This document shows, one piece after another, positions 41,660 through 50,341 of a stretch of DNA of 64,000 nt. The translations under genes were made by a program, and so were the position numbers. The stretch is from JAXGOI01 sp040767605. GTDB lineage: Bacteria > Bacillota > Dehalobacteriia > UBA4068. Numbering within the stretch: the first letter of the stretch is position 1; each line of letters opens with the position of its first letter. The notes beneath the pieces are model-generated. The model had not been told where the DNA came from, did no database searches, and was given only the letters and a program-made list of their open reading frames with translations. The DNA is taken from assembly GCA_040767605.1 (NCBI GenBank), contig JAXGOI010000001.1, forward strand, positions 1,364,001-1,428,000, in the 5' to 3' direction.

Positions 41660-42892
41660 TTATTTTTTTGCCAAATAAGACATTAAATGCATTTTTTCTC
41701 CCTTTTCATGAAAGCTGAAGCCTAAATTAGCTCCGGAGCTTGTGGAATAGCCTGCATTTGTATGCTCCAGCAAATGATAATTATTCTTTTCCAGGCTGCC
41801 GATAAAGGATTTTTTATTAAAATTATGGGCGGCGCTTTCCGGGTATTCGGCCAATAAATTCTTCATGGATTTATGCCCCCCCTCAAAGTAAAAATATGTT
41901 CCTAAAACCAGAGCATTATCTGACAAATAGGGTTTAATTTCTTCTAAAAAAAATGTATCGCTGTAAAAATTATGCTCATTTGCGGCAAAGTAATCTATAA
42001 GCAAATCAACGCAATTATGCTTTAAGGGCAGCTTAAGGCCGCTGTCTGCAATATAGAGTATATCAAGGTCAAAATTCTGCTTATCAATAAGCTCCTTATA
42101 CATGGCAAGGGTTTCCGGGAATTTATCCACCACAATATGCATACTTTTTAGGTTTAAATATTTTAAATGGTTATGCATAAAAAACCAGGCATTAACATAA
42201 TTCTCCATAATTACCTTATTGTTAAGGTCCGTATTTTTAATTTTTTCCACCATCCAATTATAGGAGCGCTGAAAAAGGCTTATGAGGGCGGAGGGTAAAT
42301 CTCGGTATACCTCCCGGGTAAGGTCGGGGGTATCATAGGCGCTGGTATTTTTATTAGGAGTAATTAAAATTCCGTTTTCAATTGAGGCGCAATAACCGCA
42401 AAGGCAGCTTAGCTTACCGCTGAAAATATAACGCAAATCCATTTTAGCATCGCTGATGCCCAGATTAGAATCACAATGGGGGCATTTTAAAAGGGAAAGC
42501 ATGGAAATTGGCAGCCCGGTAGGGGAGGGCAGGGGTGAAAGCTTTTGGCTGAGGCTGGAAATCTCCCCCTCCAGCTTTAAAATTTTCTCTTCCAGGGCTT
42601 TCTTTTCTAAAAAGAAGAAATATCTTTTTTTGCTGTAAATATTTTTTAAATCTTCAATATCCTGTTTATCGGCTAAATTGGATATTCTATGCAAGGATAG
42701 TATTTGATGAATTTCCTTTAAAGAAAAGTTTAATTCTTTAAGCTCGGTAATTAATTCTAAATCCTTAAGGGTGCGGGCATCAAAATTATATTGCCCCTTA
42801 GGCCTAGGCGGCACAATAAGGCCGTAATTAATATAATAATAAATACTGTCTTTAGAAATATTAAATTTTTTAGATACCTGTCCAATCTTCAA
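41660..42892 (-). CDS. MerR-type regulator fused to a zinc-ribbon and methyltransferase-like domain
   Basis: The start is taken as TTG at 42892 because GGGGGTGAG lies six bases upstream; a longer open frame reaches 43000. The 410-residue product starts with a MerR winged helix (KIGQVSKKFNISKDSIYYYINYGLI, then LKDLELITELKELNFSLKEIHQIL) and a coiled coil. A four-Cys knuckle follows (CPHC and CLCGYC), then about 230 residues resembling a SAM-methyltransferase fold: LDILYIADSGLKLPLKHNCVDLLIDYFAANE is its DxGxGxxP- and ILxxxx-like region, with the glycine motif degraded. It is divergent from hisD, whose promoter has the stretched spacer of MerR targets. The effector is unknown. Confidence 0.75.
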   Translation of the reverse strand: MKIGQVSKKFNISKDSIYYYINYGLIVPPRPKGQYNFDARTLKDLELITELKELNFSLKEIHQILSLHRISNLADKQDIEDLKNIYSKKRYFFFLEKKALEEKILKLEGEISSLSQKLSPLPSPTGLPISMLSLLKCPHCDSNLGISDAKMDLRYIFSGKLSCLCGYCASIENGILITPNKNTSAYDTPDLTREVYRDLPSALISLFQRSYNWMVEKIKNTDLNNKVIMENYVNAWFFMHNHLKYLNLKSMHIVVDKFPETLAMYKELIDKQNFDLDILYIADSGLKLPLKHNCVDLLIDYFAANEHNFYSDTFFLEEIKPYLSDNALVLGTYFYFEGGHKSMKNLLAEYPESAAHNFNKKSFIGSLEKNNYHLLEHTNAGYSTSSGANLGFSFHEKGEKMHLMSYLAKK

Positions 42893-43030
42893 AGCTCTCA
42901 CCCCCAAAGGTATTTTTTTAGAGGCACCGCCAAAAAAGGCGTTTATTCCCTTAATTATAGCATAAAAGGGCCTAAAAAATAAACCTGAAGCCCTTTCCAT
43001 GTTTTGCGTAACTTTTTATATAAAATGGCC

Positions 43031-43061
43031 TTGACCTTGTGCTACCTAAACAGCTTATACT
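43031..43061 (+). promoter_or_regulatory. MerR-type promoter with 19-base spacer
   Basis: TTGACC (43031-43036) and TATACT (43056-43061) are separated by 19 bases, not the usual 17. A 19-base spacer is the hallmark of promoters that MerR-family activators untwist. It drives the hisD gene and lies upstream of the divergent MerR-type gene. A short inverted repeat GCT...AGC lies inside the spacer. Confidence 0.65.
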
Positions 43062-43139
43062 CTTAGTAGAATGTATATTATAAAGCATATTTAAAAGCAT
43101 ATTTTACGGGCCGGACGGAATTTTAAGGAGGAGAGAAAA

Positions 43140-44414
43140 GTGCAAATATTAAAGCGGGCCAAAGAAAGAACCATGGCCGAAAAAAAAGAATTAACGGATA
43201 ATGTAAATGAAATAATTAAAAACGTGCGCCAAAAAGGTGATGAGGCTTTGCTGGCCTATAATAAGAAATTTGACCAAAGTGAAAGGCAGTGCCTAAGGGT
43301 ATCCAAAGAGGAAATTGCCCATGCCTATACTATGGTAAGCCCTGAAGATATTGAGGGGATAAAAAAAGCGGCGGCAAATATTGAGGTTTTTGCTCGGGCT
43401 CAAAAAGCCGCTTTAAAAGAAATCCCCGCCTTTTCCCCCCGGGAGGGTATAACTTTGGGCCATAGGGTTATCCCGGTGGATTCCTGCCTTTGTTATGTTC
43501 CCGGCGGCGGCTATCCTCTTTATTCCACCGCTCTTATGCTGGCAATCCCGGCCAAGGCAGCCGGGGTAAAGCTGGTTAAGGCTTGTTCTCCACCTCTTAA
43601 GGGCAGCGGCGAGATTCACCCTAAAACCCTGGTGGCAATGGATATTGCCGGTGTGGATGAAATTTATGCCTTGGGGGGGGCCCATGCCATTGCGGCCTTT
43701 GCCTACGGCACTGCCCAAATAGCCCCGGTGGCTATGATAGTTGGGCCGGGGAATCAATATGTGGCTGAGGCCAAGCGCCAATGCTATGGCAAGGTGGGGA
43801 TTGATTTTGTAGCCGGCCCCAGTGAGGTGCTGATAATAGCCGATGAAAGCGCCAGCCCCCAAATTATTGCCGCAGATATTTTAGCTCAATCCGAGCATGA
43901 TTTACTTGCCAGGGGGGTTTTGGTTACCACCAGTAAAGAGCTGGGCCTGGCCGTTATAGAAGAGGTTGAGGAGCAATTAAAAACTCTGGAAACCGCTAAA
44001 ATTGCGGCTAAAAGCTGGGGAGATTACGGGGAGATTATTTTAGCGGAAAGCCTTGAAAAGGCCGCGGAGCTTAGTAATGAGATTGCCCCGGAGCATTTGG
44101 AAATAATGCTTAAAGATAGTGAGAGTATTATCCCTAGGCTCTGTAATTACGGCTCTTTATTTATCGGTGAAGATACGGCCGAGGTTTTTGGCGATTATGC
44201 TTCGGGTACAAACCATACCCTTCCTACATTAGGGGCTCCCCGCTATACCGGGGGGGTTTGGGCGGGAACTTTTTTAAAGGTTTGCACCCATCAGAAAATG
44301 ACTAAAGAGGCTATGAAAAATATTGCCCCCTTAGTTTCCCGTATGGCAAGGGGGGAAGGATTAATTGCCCATGCCAAAGCGGCGGAAATCAGAGCCGGGA
44401 TATTATTTGAATAA
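43140..44414 (+). CDS. hisD: Histidinol dehydrogenase family protein, solitary
   Basis: The 424-residue product matches HisD, the NAD-dependent zinc enzyme that makes L-histidine from L-histidinol. Conserved blocks are GDEALLAYNKKFD, VPGGGYPLYSTALM, GPGNQYVAEAKRQ, VGIDFVAGPSEVLIIAD, ILAQSEHD, APEHLEI, GDYASGTNHTLPT and GLIAHAKA. The Gln-Glu-His and His-x-Asp metal and catalytic positions look intact. There is no other his gene within the window and the promoter is of MerR type, so it may serve a stress- or substrate-induced alcohol oxidation rather than histidine synthesis; HisD relatives with other substrates are known. The start is GTG with AAGGAGGAG upstream. Confidence 0.88.
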   Translation: MQILKRAKERTMAEKKELTDNVNEIIKNVRQKGDEALLAYNKKFDQSERQCLRVSKEEIAHAYTMVSPEDIEGIKKAAANIEVFARAQKAALKEIPAFSPREGITLGHRVIPVDSCLCYVPGGGYPLYSTALMLAIPAKAAGVKLVKACSPPLKGSGEIHPKTLVAMDIAGVDEIYALGGAHAIAAFAYGTAQIAPVAMIVGPGNQYVAEAKRQCYGKVGIDFVAGPSEVLIIADESASPQIIAADILAQSEHDLLARGVLVTTSKELGLAVIEEVEEQLKTLETAKIAAKSWGDYGEIILAESLEKAAELSNEIAPEHLEIMLKDSESIIPRLCNYGSLFIGEDTAEVFGDYASGTNHTLPTLGAPRYTGGVWAGTFLKVCTHQKMTKEAMKNIAPLVSRMARGEGLIAHAKAAEIRAGILFE

Positions 44415-44461
44415 GGCTAAAATATAAATAAAGTTTAAAATATAATAAAGCTTAAGATATA
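44410..44461 (+). repeat. Tandem 17-18 bp units at the hisD stop codon
   Basis: Units 44410-44426, 44427-44444 and 44445-44461 follow the pattern AATAARGYTWAAATATA. The first includes the hisD stop codon, and a partial fourth follows. A second A-rich set, TAAAA(T/C)AGAAAAAG, repeats three times at 44519-44563. Confidence 0.75.
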
Positions 44462-44564
44462 AATAAGAGTATATTTGTTTTCTAAAGTAAAATGCAAATA
44501 AAGCAGAATAGAAAAAACTAAAATAGAAAAAGAGTAAAACAGAAAAAGTAAAACAGAAAAAAGC

Positions 44565-44597
44565 AAAAAGGCAAAAGCGGCAGGCTTTTGCCTTTTT
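44565..44597. terminator. Bidirectional terminator
   Basis: AAAAAGGCAAAAGC pairs with GCTTTTGCCTTTTT around GGCAG, with A and T runs on the flanks, between the converging hisD and nrdG genes. Confidence 0.85.
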
Positions 44598-44690
44598 ACT
44601 TTGGGAGGATGGAAATATCCGCTAAAAGGGAATATAAAAGTTAATTTTTAAAAAGAAGGCGCTAAGCCCGGTATTTTAAGGCTTAAAAGC

Positions 44691-45377
44691 CTAGACAAAT
44701 ACATTGGGTTGTAATGCGGCTATTTCTTTAGCAAGGGCTTTAATCTCCTCCCTTTTATAGGGCGGTTTTTCAATTCTTTCTTTTTGTTTTTGGGGGTAAA
44801 CTTCAGGCTTACGATAGGCATTTAAAGCATAGCTGGGGAGGGGAGGCAGTTCCCTTGCCATAATAAGTAAATCCTCCCTGGATAATTGGGGAATAACCGT
44901 GGTGCGTACCTGAAAATCAACGCCGTTTTTTAATAAAAGGCCGATAGTTTCCAGAGTTTTTTCCCCCCTAACACCCGGGCCGCAAATTTCTGCATAGCGG
45001 CTTAGGGGGGCTTTATAATCCACCGCATAATAATCGCAAAGGTTTTTTTCAAGGGTTTCCGCAATTATCTGGGGGTTAGAGCCGTTTGTATCCAGCTTGA
45101 CTTTATACCCCAAAAGGCGGATTTGAGCAATCAGGGGTATAAGATCCTTATGAAGTGTCGGCTCTCCGCCGCTGATGACAACTCCATCCAGCTGGCCTTT
45201 ACGCTTTTGGAGGAAGTCAAAAACCTCCCGGGGGTTTAAAATATCAGGGCTGCCTTGAATAAGAGGGCGGTTATGGCAGTAAAAGCAGTCATAATTGCAC
45301 CCCGGGAGGAAAATTACGCAGGATATAAGCCCGGGGTAATCCAAAAGGGAGCTTTTTACAATACCCGAGATTAGCAT
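44691..45377 (-). CDS. nrdG: Anaerobic ribonucleotide reductase activating protein
   Basis: This radical SAM enzyme installs the glycyl radical on NrdD. The 228-residue product has the 4Fe-4S motif in LPGCNYDCFYCHN (Cys-x3-Cys-x2-Cys), GGEPTLHKDL for SAM binding and VKLDTNG. It is the longer clostridial form with an N-terminal GIVKSSLLDYPG; the short E. coli form is near 154 residues. It overlaps the end of nrdD by seven bases, so the two are translated together. The ribosome site lies inside the end of nrdD. Confidence 0.93.
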   Translation of the reverse strand: MLISGIVKSSLLDYPGLISCVIFLPGCNYDCFYCHNRPLIQGSPDILNPREVFDFLQKRKGQLDGVVISGGEPTLHKDLIPLIAQIRLLGYKVKLDTNGSNPQIIAETLEKNLCDYYAVDYKAPLSRYAEICGPGVRGEKTLETIGLLLKNGVDFQVRTTVIPQLSREDLLIMARELPPLPSYALNAYRKPEVYPQKQKERIEKPPYKREEIKALAKEIAALQPNVFV

Positions 45378-47470
45378 ATGGCTTCTTCTTTTATAATATA
45401 TTTTACTCTTTCGGCGTATTCTTCTTTTTTGCCCTCATTATAGTTTTGAACAGGCCGCAAATAACCTACAACCCTGCTCCAAACCTCGGCGGCGCTGCCG
45501 CAATGGGGGCAGGAATAATGCTCGCCGGGAATATATCCATGGTCATTACAAACAGAGAAGGTGGGGGTAAGAGAAATATAGGGCAGCTTATATTGGGTAA
45601 AGACTTTTTTAATCAGCCTTTTGGCTATTTCTATATCTTTAATTTCTTCCCCTAAATAAAGGTGCAGCACAGTTCCGCCGGTATAAAGGGATTGTAATTC
45701 ATCCTGTAAATCCAGGGTTTCGAATATATCCTCGGTAAAGCCTACCGGCAATTGAGAAGAGTTTGTATAATAGGGCACTTTATCCCCGGCGGTTAGAATA
45801 TCCGGGAATCTGGCAATATCCTGCCTGGCTAAACGATAACTGGTGCCTTCGGCGGGGGTGGCCTCTAAATTATAGTAATGGCCGGTTTCTTCCTGAATTT
45901 CCTTAATTATTTCCCGCATATGGGTTAAAGTTCTCACGGCAAAAGCCTGTCCTTCCTCAGTGGTAAGATCATAGCCCTCCCCAAAGAGATTTAAGCCGGC
46001 CTCATTCATGCCAATTAAGCCGATGGTATTAAAATGATTATACCAGTAGCTGCCGGTTCTCTCTTTAACATCTTTAAGATAATTGGCGGAATAGGGGTAA
46101 AGCCCCCTTGCGGTTTGCTCTTCTATTACTTTGCGTTTAATTTCCAGGCTGTTTTTGGCAATATTTATTTGCTGCCAGAGGCGGGTGCGGAATTCCGATT
46201 CGCTTTTAGAAATATAGCCCAAGCGGGGTAAATTAATTGTAACAACCCCAATGGAGCCGGTTAAGGGGTTGGAGCCGAAAAGGCCGCCGCCTCTTTTGCG
46301 TAATTCCGAGGTATCCAGCCTTAGGCGGCAGCACATGGAAAGGGCATCCTCCGGGGAAAGATCTGAATTAATATAGTTAGAAAAATAGGGTATGCCGTAT
46401 TTGCAGGTTATTTCCATAAATTTTTCGATAACGGGGCTGTTCCAGTCAAAATCTTTAGTAACATTAATTGTGGGGATAGGGAAGGTAAAAACTCTGCCCT
46501 TTCTGTCTCCTTCCATCATAACATCGCAAAATGCGGTGTTAAACAAATCCATTTCTTTTTGAAAATCCCCATATTTATCAGGCATTATTTTGCCGCCCAC
46601 AACAACACTTTGGTTTTTTAATGTTCCGGGGGGAACAATATCAAAGGTAAGGTTAGAGAAGGGGCATTGAAAGCCCACTCTTGTAGGCACATTAAGATTA
46701 AAGATAAATTCCTGCAGGGCTTGCCTTACAGTCTTATAATCCAGATTATCGTAGCGGATAAAGGGGGCGCAGTAGGTATCAAAAGAAGACCAGGCCTGGG
46801 CCCCGGCGCTTTCCCCTTGGGTTGTAAAGGTAGAATTAACAATTTGGCCTAAAAAAGAGCGTAAATGCTTAGGGGGTTTGGATTCCACCTTCCCCGGTAC
46901 GCCGCCAAAACCGTTCATCAAAATCTGCCTTAAATCCCAACCAGCACAATAAGGGCCGAAAAAGCCTAAATCATGTATATGAATATCCCCGTTAATATGG
47001 GCGTTACGGATTGTTTCGGGGTAAATTTCATGCAGCCAATAGCTTTTTGTAAAGGCCTCCCGCACATAATTATTTAAACCGTTAATAGATTTTTGAGTAT
47101 TGGCGTTTTCATTTATCTGCCAATCCCTGTCATTAAGGTATTCCGTAAACATATTGATTGTCGCCCCGATTAAGGCATTGGATTCCCTGGCGGAGCGGCG
47201 CTTTTCCCGGTAAAGAATATAGGCTTTGGCGGTTTTGGCATGGCCCGCCTCAATTAAAACCTTTTCTACAATATCCTGTATGGCCTCAACATCCGCCAGA
47301 CCCTGGGGGAATTTCTCCTCGGCAATTCTAACAACCTCATTGCCAAGCTTTTCGGAGGTGGCAAAATCATCCCCCCCGACGGCGCTGGCCGCTTTAAAAA
47401 TAGCCAAGACAATTTTCTCTTTTTTAAAGGGGACTAAAGTCTGATCTCTTTTGATTATTTGCTTCAGCAT
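45371..47470 (-). CDS. nrdD: Anaerobic (class III) ribonucleoside-triphosphate reductase
   Basis: NrdD reduces ribonucleoside triphosphates to deoxy forms without oxygen. The 699-residue product has an N-terminal ATP-cone (LKQIIKRDQTLVPFKKEKIV), then the barrel with GGGLFGSNPLTGSIGVVTINLPR. A zinc region near the C-terminus contains VCNDHGYIPGEHYSCPHCG, and the glycyl radical site is in RVVGYLRP. An ATP-cone with this domain order is the norm for the enzyme. ATAGGAGG precedes the ATG. Paired NrdR-type boxes lie about 120 bases upstream. Confidence 0.96.
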   Translation of the reverse strand: MLKQIIKRDQTLVPFKKEKIVLAIFKAASAVGGDDFATSEKLGNEVVRIAEEKFPQGLADVEAIQDIVEKVLIEAGHAKTAKAYILYREKRRSARESNALIGATINMFTEYLNDRDWQINENANTQKSINGLNNYVREAFTKSYWLHEIYPETIRNAHINGDIHIHDLGFFGPYCAGWDLRQILMNGFGGVPGKVESKPPKHLRSFLGQIVNSTFTTQGESAGAQAWSSFDTYCAPFIRYDNLDYKTVRQALQEFIFNLNVPTRVGFQCPFSNLTFDIVPPGTLKNQSVVVGGKIMPDKYGDFQKEMDLFNTAFCDVMMEGDRKGRVFTFPIPTINVTKDFDWNSPVIEKFMEITCKYGIPYFSNYINSDLSPEDALSMCCRLRLDTSELRKRGGGLFGSNPLTGSIGVVTINLPRLGYISKSESEFRTRLWQQINIAKNSLEIKRKVIEEQTARGLYPYSANYLKDVKERTGSYWYNHFNTIGLIGMNEAGLNLFGEGYDLTTEEGQAFAVRTLTHMREIIKEIQEETGHYYNLEATPAEGTSYRLARQDIARFPDILTAGDKVPYYTNSSQLPVGFTEDIFETLDLQDELQSLYTGGTVLHLYLGEEIKDIEIAKRLIKKVFTQYKLPYISLTPTFSVCNDHGYIPGEHYSCPHCGSAAEVWSRVVGYLRPVQNYNEGKKEEYAERVKYIIKEEAIC

Positions 47471-47586
47471 AATAATTAAGCCTCCTATACCCTTATTTGG
47501 GGCGTATTTCTCAGCTTTGCCCCCGGTTTTTTATTTAATGCCCCAAGTTTATTAATTTTAAGCAAATTAAAGGCAATAGGCAAAAA

Positions 47587-47634
47587 CCACAATATATATG
47601 TATTTGAACCTGCGTGGTATACTATATATATTAA
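47587..47634 (-). promoter_or_regulatory. Paired NrdR-type boxes upstream of nrdD
   Basis: CCACAATATATATGTA (47587-47602) and ATACTATATATATTAA (47619-47634) match 11 and 12 of 16 bases of the NrdR consensus ACACWATATATWGTGT. They start 32 bases apart, the helical-phase spacing seen for NrdR box pairs in other bacteria. Confidence 0.6.
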
Positions 47635-47726
47635 AAGAAATGTCTCTCAATGTCAAGAGCAAAATACAATTAATAATAGTATTTCTTAATAGAAGCTGAA
47701 ATATTTTAGCGGCGGGTTTTAGCAAG

Positions 47727-47750
47727 AAAAAACCCCAAAAAGGGGTTTTA
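47727..47750 (-). terminator. Terminator of the DUF1847 gene
   Basis: On the minus strand AAAACCCC and GGGGTTTT pair around a T5 loop and are followed by further T residues, 60 bases past the DUF1847 stop. Confidence 0.75.
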
Positions 47751-47809
47751 AGCAGATTATTTACATAAAAGAAATTAAAAACTACGGCTTAAAGAGCAAA
47801 AGAGGGCTA

Positions 47810-48445
47810 TTAATTTTCCTCCTCAGGGAAGATTTTATCTTTAAAATAAGAATCGGCGCAGTAAAGGGCGGCTAAGGGATTATGCCCCGTAACCCTGTCT
47901 TTGGCGGCTAAAACCGTTACCGGAGCTTTGCTGTAACGAATAAAAAGGGTATCGTGGCCTACGCAAAGGCCGAGGATAATATTTAATTGGGTTTTGGCTT
48001 TTTCCAGTACCATGGCTTGGCCAATGGGGTTGCACATACTGTCTATTATACCCGGCTTCAGCATATCCTGTTCTTCCAGGCCTAAAAGGGTTTTAGGGAA
48101 GCTTCCGCATTTGCAGGCTACGGGCTCTACCTCAAGGCCTAAGGCCTTAAATATTTTAACGGTTTTAGCCGCTTCCTGCTGCAGGCCTATACAATGAGCC
48201 AGGCCGACTTTTTTAAAACCGCATTTAAGGGCAAAATCCGCAATTTCTCTTAAGCGGGGGCATTTGCCATAGCCCTGGGCCTCTATTTTAGCGGAATTAT
48301 AAGCAATAAGCCGGTTTTGGGGCTTTTCATATTCCTTTAGGGATTGCTCCATAAGCTCTTTATCCAGGCATGGGCAATTAGGGGGGAATTTGCCCCCGGT
48401 TTTTTTATCGCAGGCTTGTATTTTACAATTGGCGCAGGTATTCAT
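47810..48445 (-). CDS. DUF1847 family Cys-rich protein
   Basis: The start is set at the second ATG (48445) because AAGGGAGATGCC overlaps the first. The 211-residue product carries a Cys-rich N-terminus (TCANCKIQACDKK, PPNCPC) and later CGFKKVGLAHCIG, VACKCGSFPKTLLG and CNPIGQAMVLEK. This is the DUF1847 pattern of metal-binding-like proteins of anaerobes, function unknown. The spaced Cys residues suggest Fe-S or zinc binding (inference). It stands as a single gene between the motB and nrdD regions. Confidence 0.85.
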   Translation of the reverse strand: MNTCANCKIQACDKKTGGKFPPNCPCLDKELMEQSLKEYEKPQNRLIAYNSAKIEAQGYGKCPRLREIADFALKCGFKKVGLAHCIGLQQEAAKTVKIFKALGLEVEPVACKCGSFPKTLLGLEEQDMLKPGIIDSMCNPIGQAMVLEKAKTQLNIILGLCVGHDTLFIRYSKAPVTVLAAKDRVTGHNPLAALYCADSYFKDKIFPEEEN

Positions 48446-48603
48446 AGGCATCTCCCTTAATTATTTTACTAAAATATTTAAAAGGTTTTTCTATAATTAA
48501 TCTTAAACCAAAGGCGGGGGGCTGTCAAACCCGGCCTTTTTAATTTGAAAATAGCCTTATTTAGGCCTATTTGCCATTTAAGGCGGATTGTTTAGGAGAT
48601 TAT

Positions 48604-48631
48604 TTAAGCGGGGGTAATTACCCCCGCTTAA
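48604..48631. terminator. Perfect palindrome after motB
   Basis: A 28-base perfect palindrome (TTAAGCGGGGGTAA with its complement) lies 28 bases past the motB stop. As RNA it folds into a strong GC stem. Only short T stretches follow. Confidence 0.6.
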
Positions 48632-48658
48632 TTTTAAATATTTTTATTTGCCCCAATG

Positions 48659-49396
48659 CTATTTACTGGCCTGGCTGGAGGGGTTTTTGGGTAGCCGGGT
48701 TATTTTAACCTCCACCCGGCGGTTAACCATTCTCCCCTCTTCGGTGTTGTTATCGCCAATTGGCTGAAACTTTGAATACCCGGCAATTGATATAATGGAT
48801 TCATCTATTTGGCATTGTCCCACCATAAATTTAAGTACGGAAACAGCCCGGGCTACCGAGAGCTCCCAGGCGAAATAACTGCTGTTAGGGGTGCCGACAG
48901 TAGCCGTATGGCCGCCGATTTCAATATTTTTTGTAAGATGCTCAACGCTTTTTAAGATAGTGCCGATAACATTTAAAATTGTATTGCTTTCCGGCTTTAT
49001 TTTAGGGCTGTCCGGAAAGAAGAGGACATTATCCCCAAAACGCAGGCGAATATAATCTGTATTTCTTTCAATACTAATGCTTCTTTCATAGCCGTTATCG
49101 GAGATTTCTTTTTTTAAGATTTCATATATGGCGTCGAATTCATCGGGTAAATCCTCAATGGATTCTTCAATAATCATTTGCTGTACTTGTGTAGGGCTAA
49201 GATATTCTTCAATAATTTCTATGGGGTTTAAGGCATTGCTTAATTCTTCTTTTAGCTTTTCAAATTTAGCCTGGTCAACCATACTGATGGCGTAAAGCAT
49301 AATAAAAAGGACAAGTAAATTATTCATCATGTCTGAATAAGTAGTCAGCCATCTGCTGCCGTCTTGTTTTTCCTCTTTACCTGCTCGCTTTCGCAT
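48659..49396 (-). CDS. motB: Flagellar stator protein MotB
   Basis: MotB anchors the flagellar stator to peptidoglycan. The 245-residue product has a short basic cytoplasmic N-terminus, one membrane helix with the proton-path Asp-type region (LTTYSDMMNNLLVLFIMLYAISM), and a C-terminal OmpA-like domain (IEIGGHTATVGTPNSSYFAWELSVARAVSVLKFM, ISIAGYSKFQPIGDNNTEEGRMVNRRVEV). It overlaps motA by 20 bases and is co-translated. Ions cannot be assigned safely: the helix keeps Asp in YSDM, typical of proton-driven MotB. Confidence 0.93.
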   Translation of the reverse strand: MRKRAGKEEKQDGSRWLTTYSDMMNNLLVLFIMLYAISMVDQAKFEKLKEELSNALNPIEIIEEYLSPTQVQQMIIEESIEDLPDEFDAIYEILKKEISDNGYERSISIERNTDYIRLRFGDNVLFFPDSPKIKPESNTILNVIGTILKSVEHLTKNIEIGGHTATVGTPNSSYFAWELSVARAVSVLKFMVGQCQIDESIISIAGYSKFQPIGDNNTEEGRMVNRRVEVKITRLPKNPSSQASK

Positions 49397-50216
49397 TGGC
49401 GGCCTCCTTGCTTATTTTTGCTTTACCCTCTTTTGCCGGCGTCTTCTTTTTAGTATCTGCTTTATCTAAAAAAACAGAAAGCTTCTCTTTAAGCATTTTA
49501 GGGTTTTGCCCGTTTCGGATGGAGCAAATACCTTCAATTATCATTTCTTTTTCGGTTAAATCGGCCCCAAGCATAATCCTTAGTTTATTCCCCGCCGGCA
49601 AAAGTATGGCATTGGCTAAAACAACCCCGTAAAGGGTGGTAATAAAAGCAACCGCTATGGCGGCCGCCATTTGCTCCGGGGATTCCATATTGGCCAGTAC
49701 TTGTATAAGGCCCATAATTGTGCCTATCATACCGTAAGCCGGGGCATAGCCCCCCATGGCATCAAAGATAGAAATTTCCGATTTGCATCTGTCCTCGTAA
49801 ATTGTAATTTCTGTTTCTAAATATTCTTTTATTTGTTCTAAATCAGCCCCGTCTATTACCATAAGCATACCCCGCTTAAGCAGCGGGTCCACCGGTTTTT
49901 TGGGGTCTTGGTTATTTAAAATTTTCTCCAGGCTTAAAAGGCCGTCCCGGCGGGCATTTTCCGCCAGCATAATCAGGTAATCCAAAGTCCGGTCCAGGCG
50001 GGATTTTGGTTTTCTGAACATTTTCATAAACAGCCCGGGCATTTTTAAAAAATGCTTAAGGCCATAGGCAATTATTACAGAGCCTACAGAGCCGCCTAAA
50101 ACAATAATTAAGGCGCTGAGAAGCCAAAGAGATTTTAGGCTGCCGCTGTCCATGGTATAGCCGAAAACGAGGGAGCCTATGCCTATTAATAATCCTATTA
50201 AAGCGCCTAATTCCAA
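49377..50216 (-). CDS. motA: Flagellar stator protein MotA
   Basis: MotA forms the proton-channel pentamer of the flagellar stator with MotB. The start is set at TTG (50216) with AAGGAGG eight bases upstream; a longer frame starts at a GTG within that site. The 279-residue product has four membrane segments (about 2-19, 33-51, 152-173 and 183-203) and the cytoplasmic loop with RDGLLSLE and RGMLMVIDGAD. The conserved GGYAPAYGMIGTIMGLIQVL precedes the third segment. A Lys-rich tail ends the protein. It leads the motA-motB pair. Confidence 0.93.
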   Translation of the reverse strand: MELGALIGLLIGIGSLVFGYTMDSGSLKSLWLLSALIIVLGGSVGSVIIAYGLKHFLKMPGLFMKMFRKPKSRLDRTLDYLIMLAENARRDGLLSLEKILNNQDPKKPVDPLLKRGMLMVIDGADLEQIKEYLETEITIYEDRCKSEISIFDAMGGYAPAYGMIGTIMGLIQVLANMESPEQMAAAIAVAFITTLYGVVLANAILLPAGNKLRIMLGADLTEKEMIIEGICSIRNGQNPKMLKEKLSVFLDKADTKKKTPAKEGKAKISKEAANAKASR

Positions 50217-50341
50217 TTGAAGAGCCTCCTTCACCGCCTTATAATGGGTATATTAAATAAGGCGGGCATAAACTTATGCAAGCTCGATTTTTATATTTTA
50301 TAAGTATTTCTACCGTATTTTCTAAAATAAGTAAATAAATT

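Larger units (their letters stand above)
47471..47809 (-). promoter_or_regulatory. nrdD upstream region
   Basis: About 340 bases without a gene. It holds the two NrdR-type boxes (47587-47634) and the terminator of the DUF1847 gene (47727-47750). The start-proximal 110 bases are AT-rich with no further recognisable site. Confidence 0.5.
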
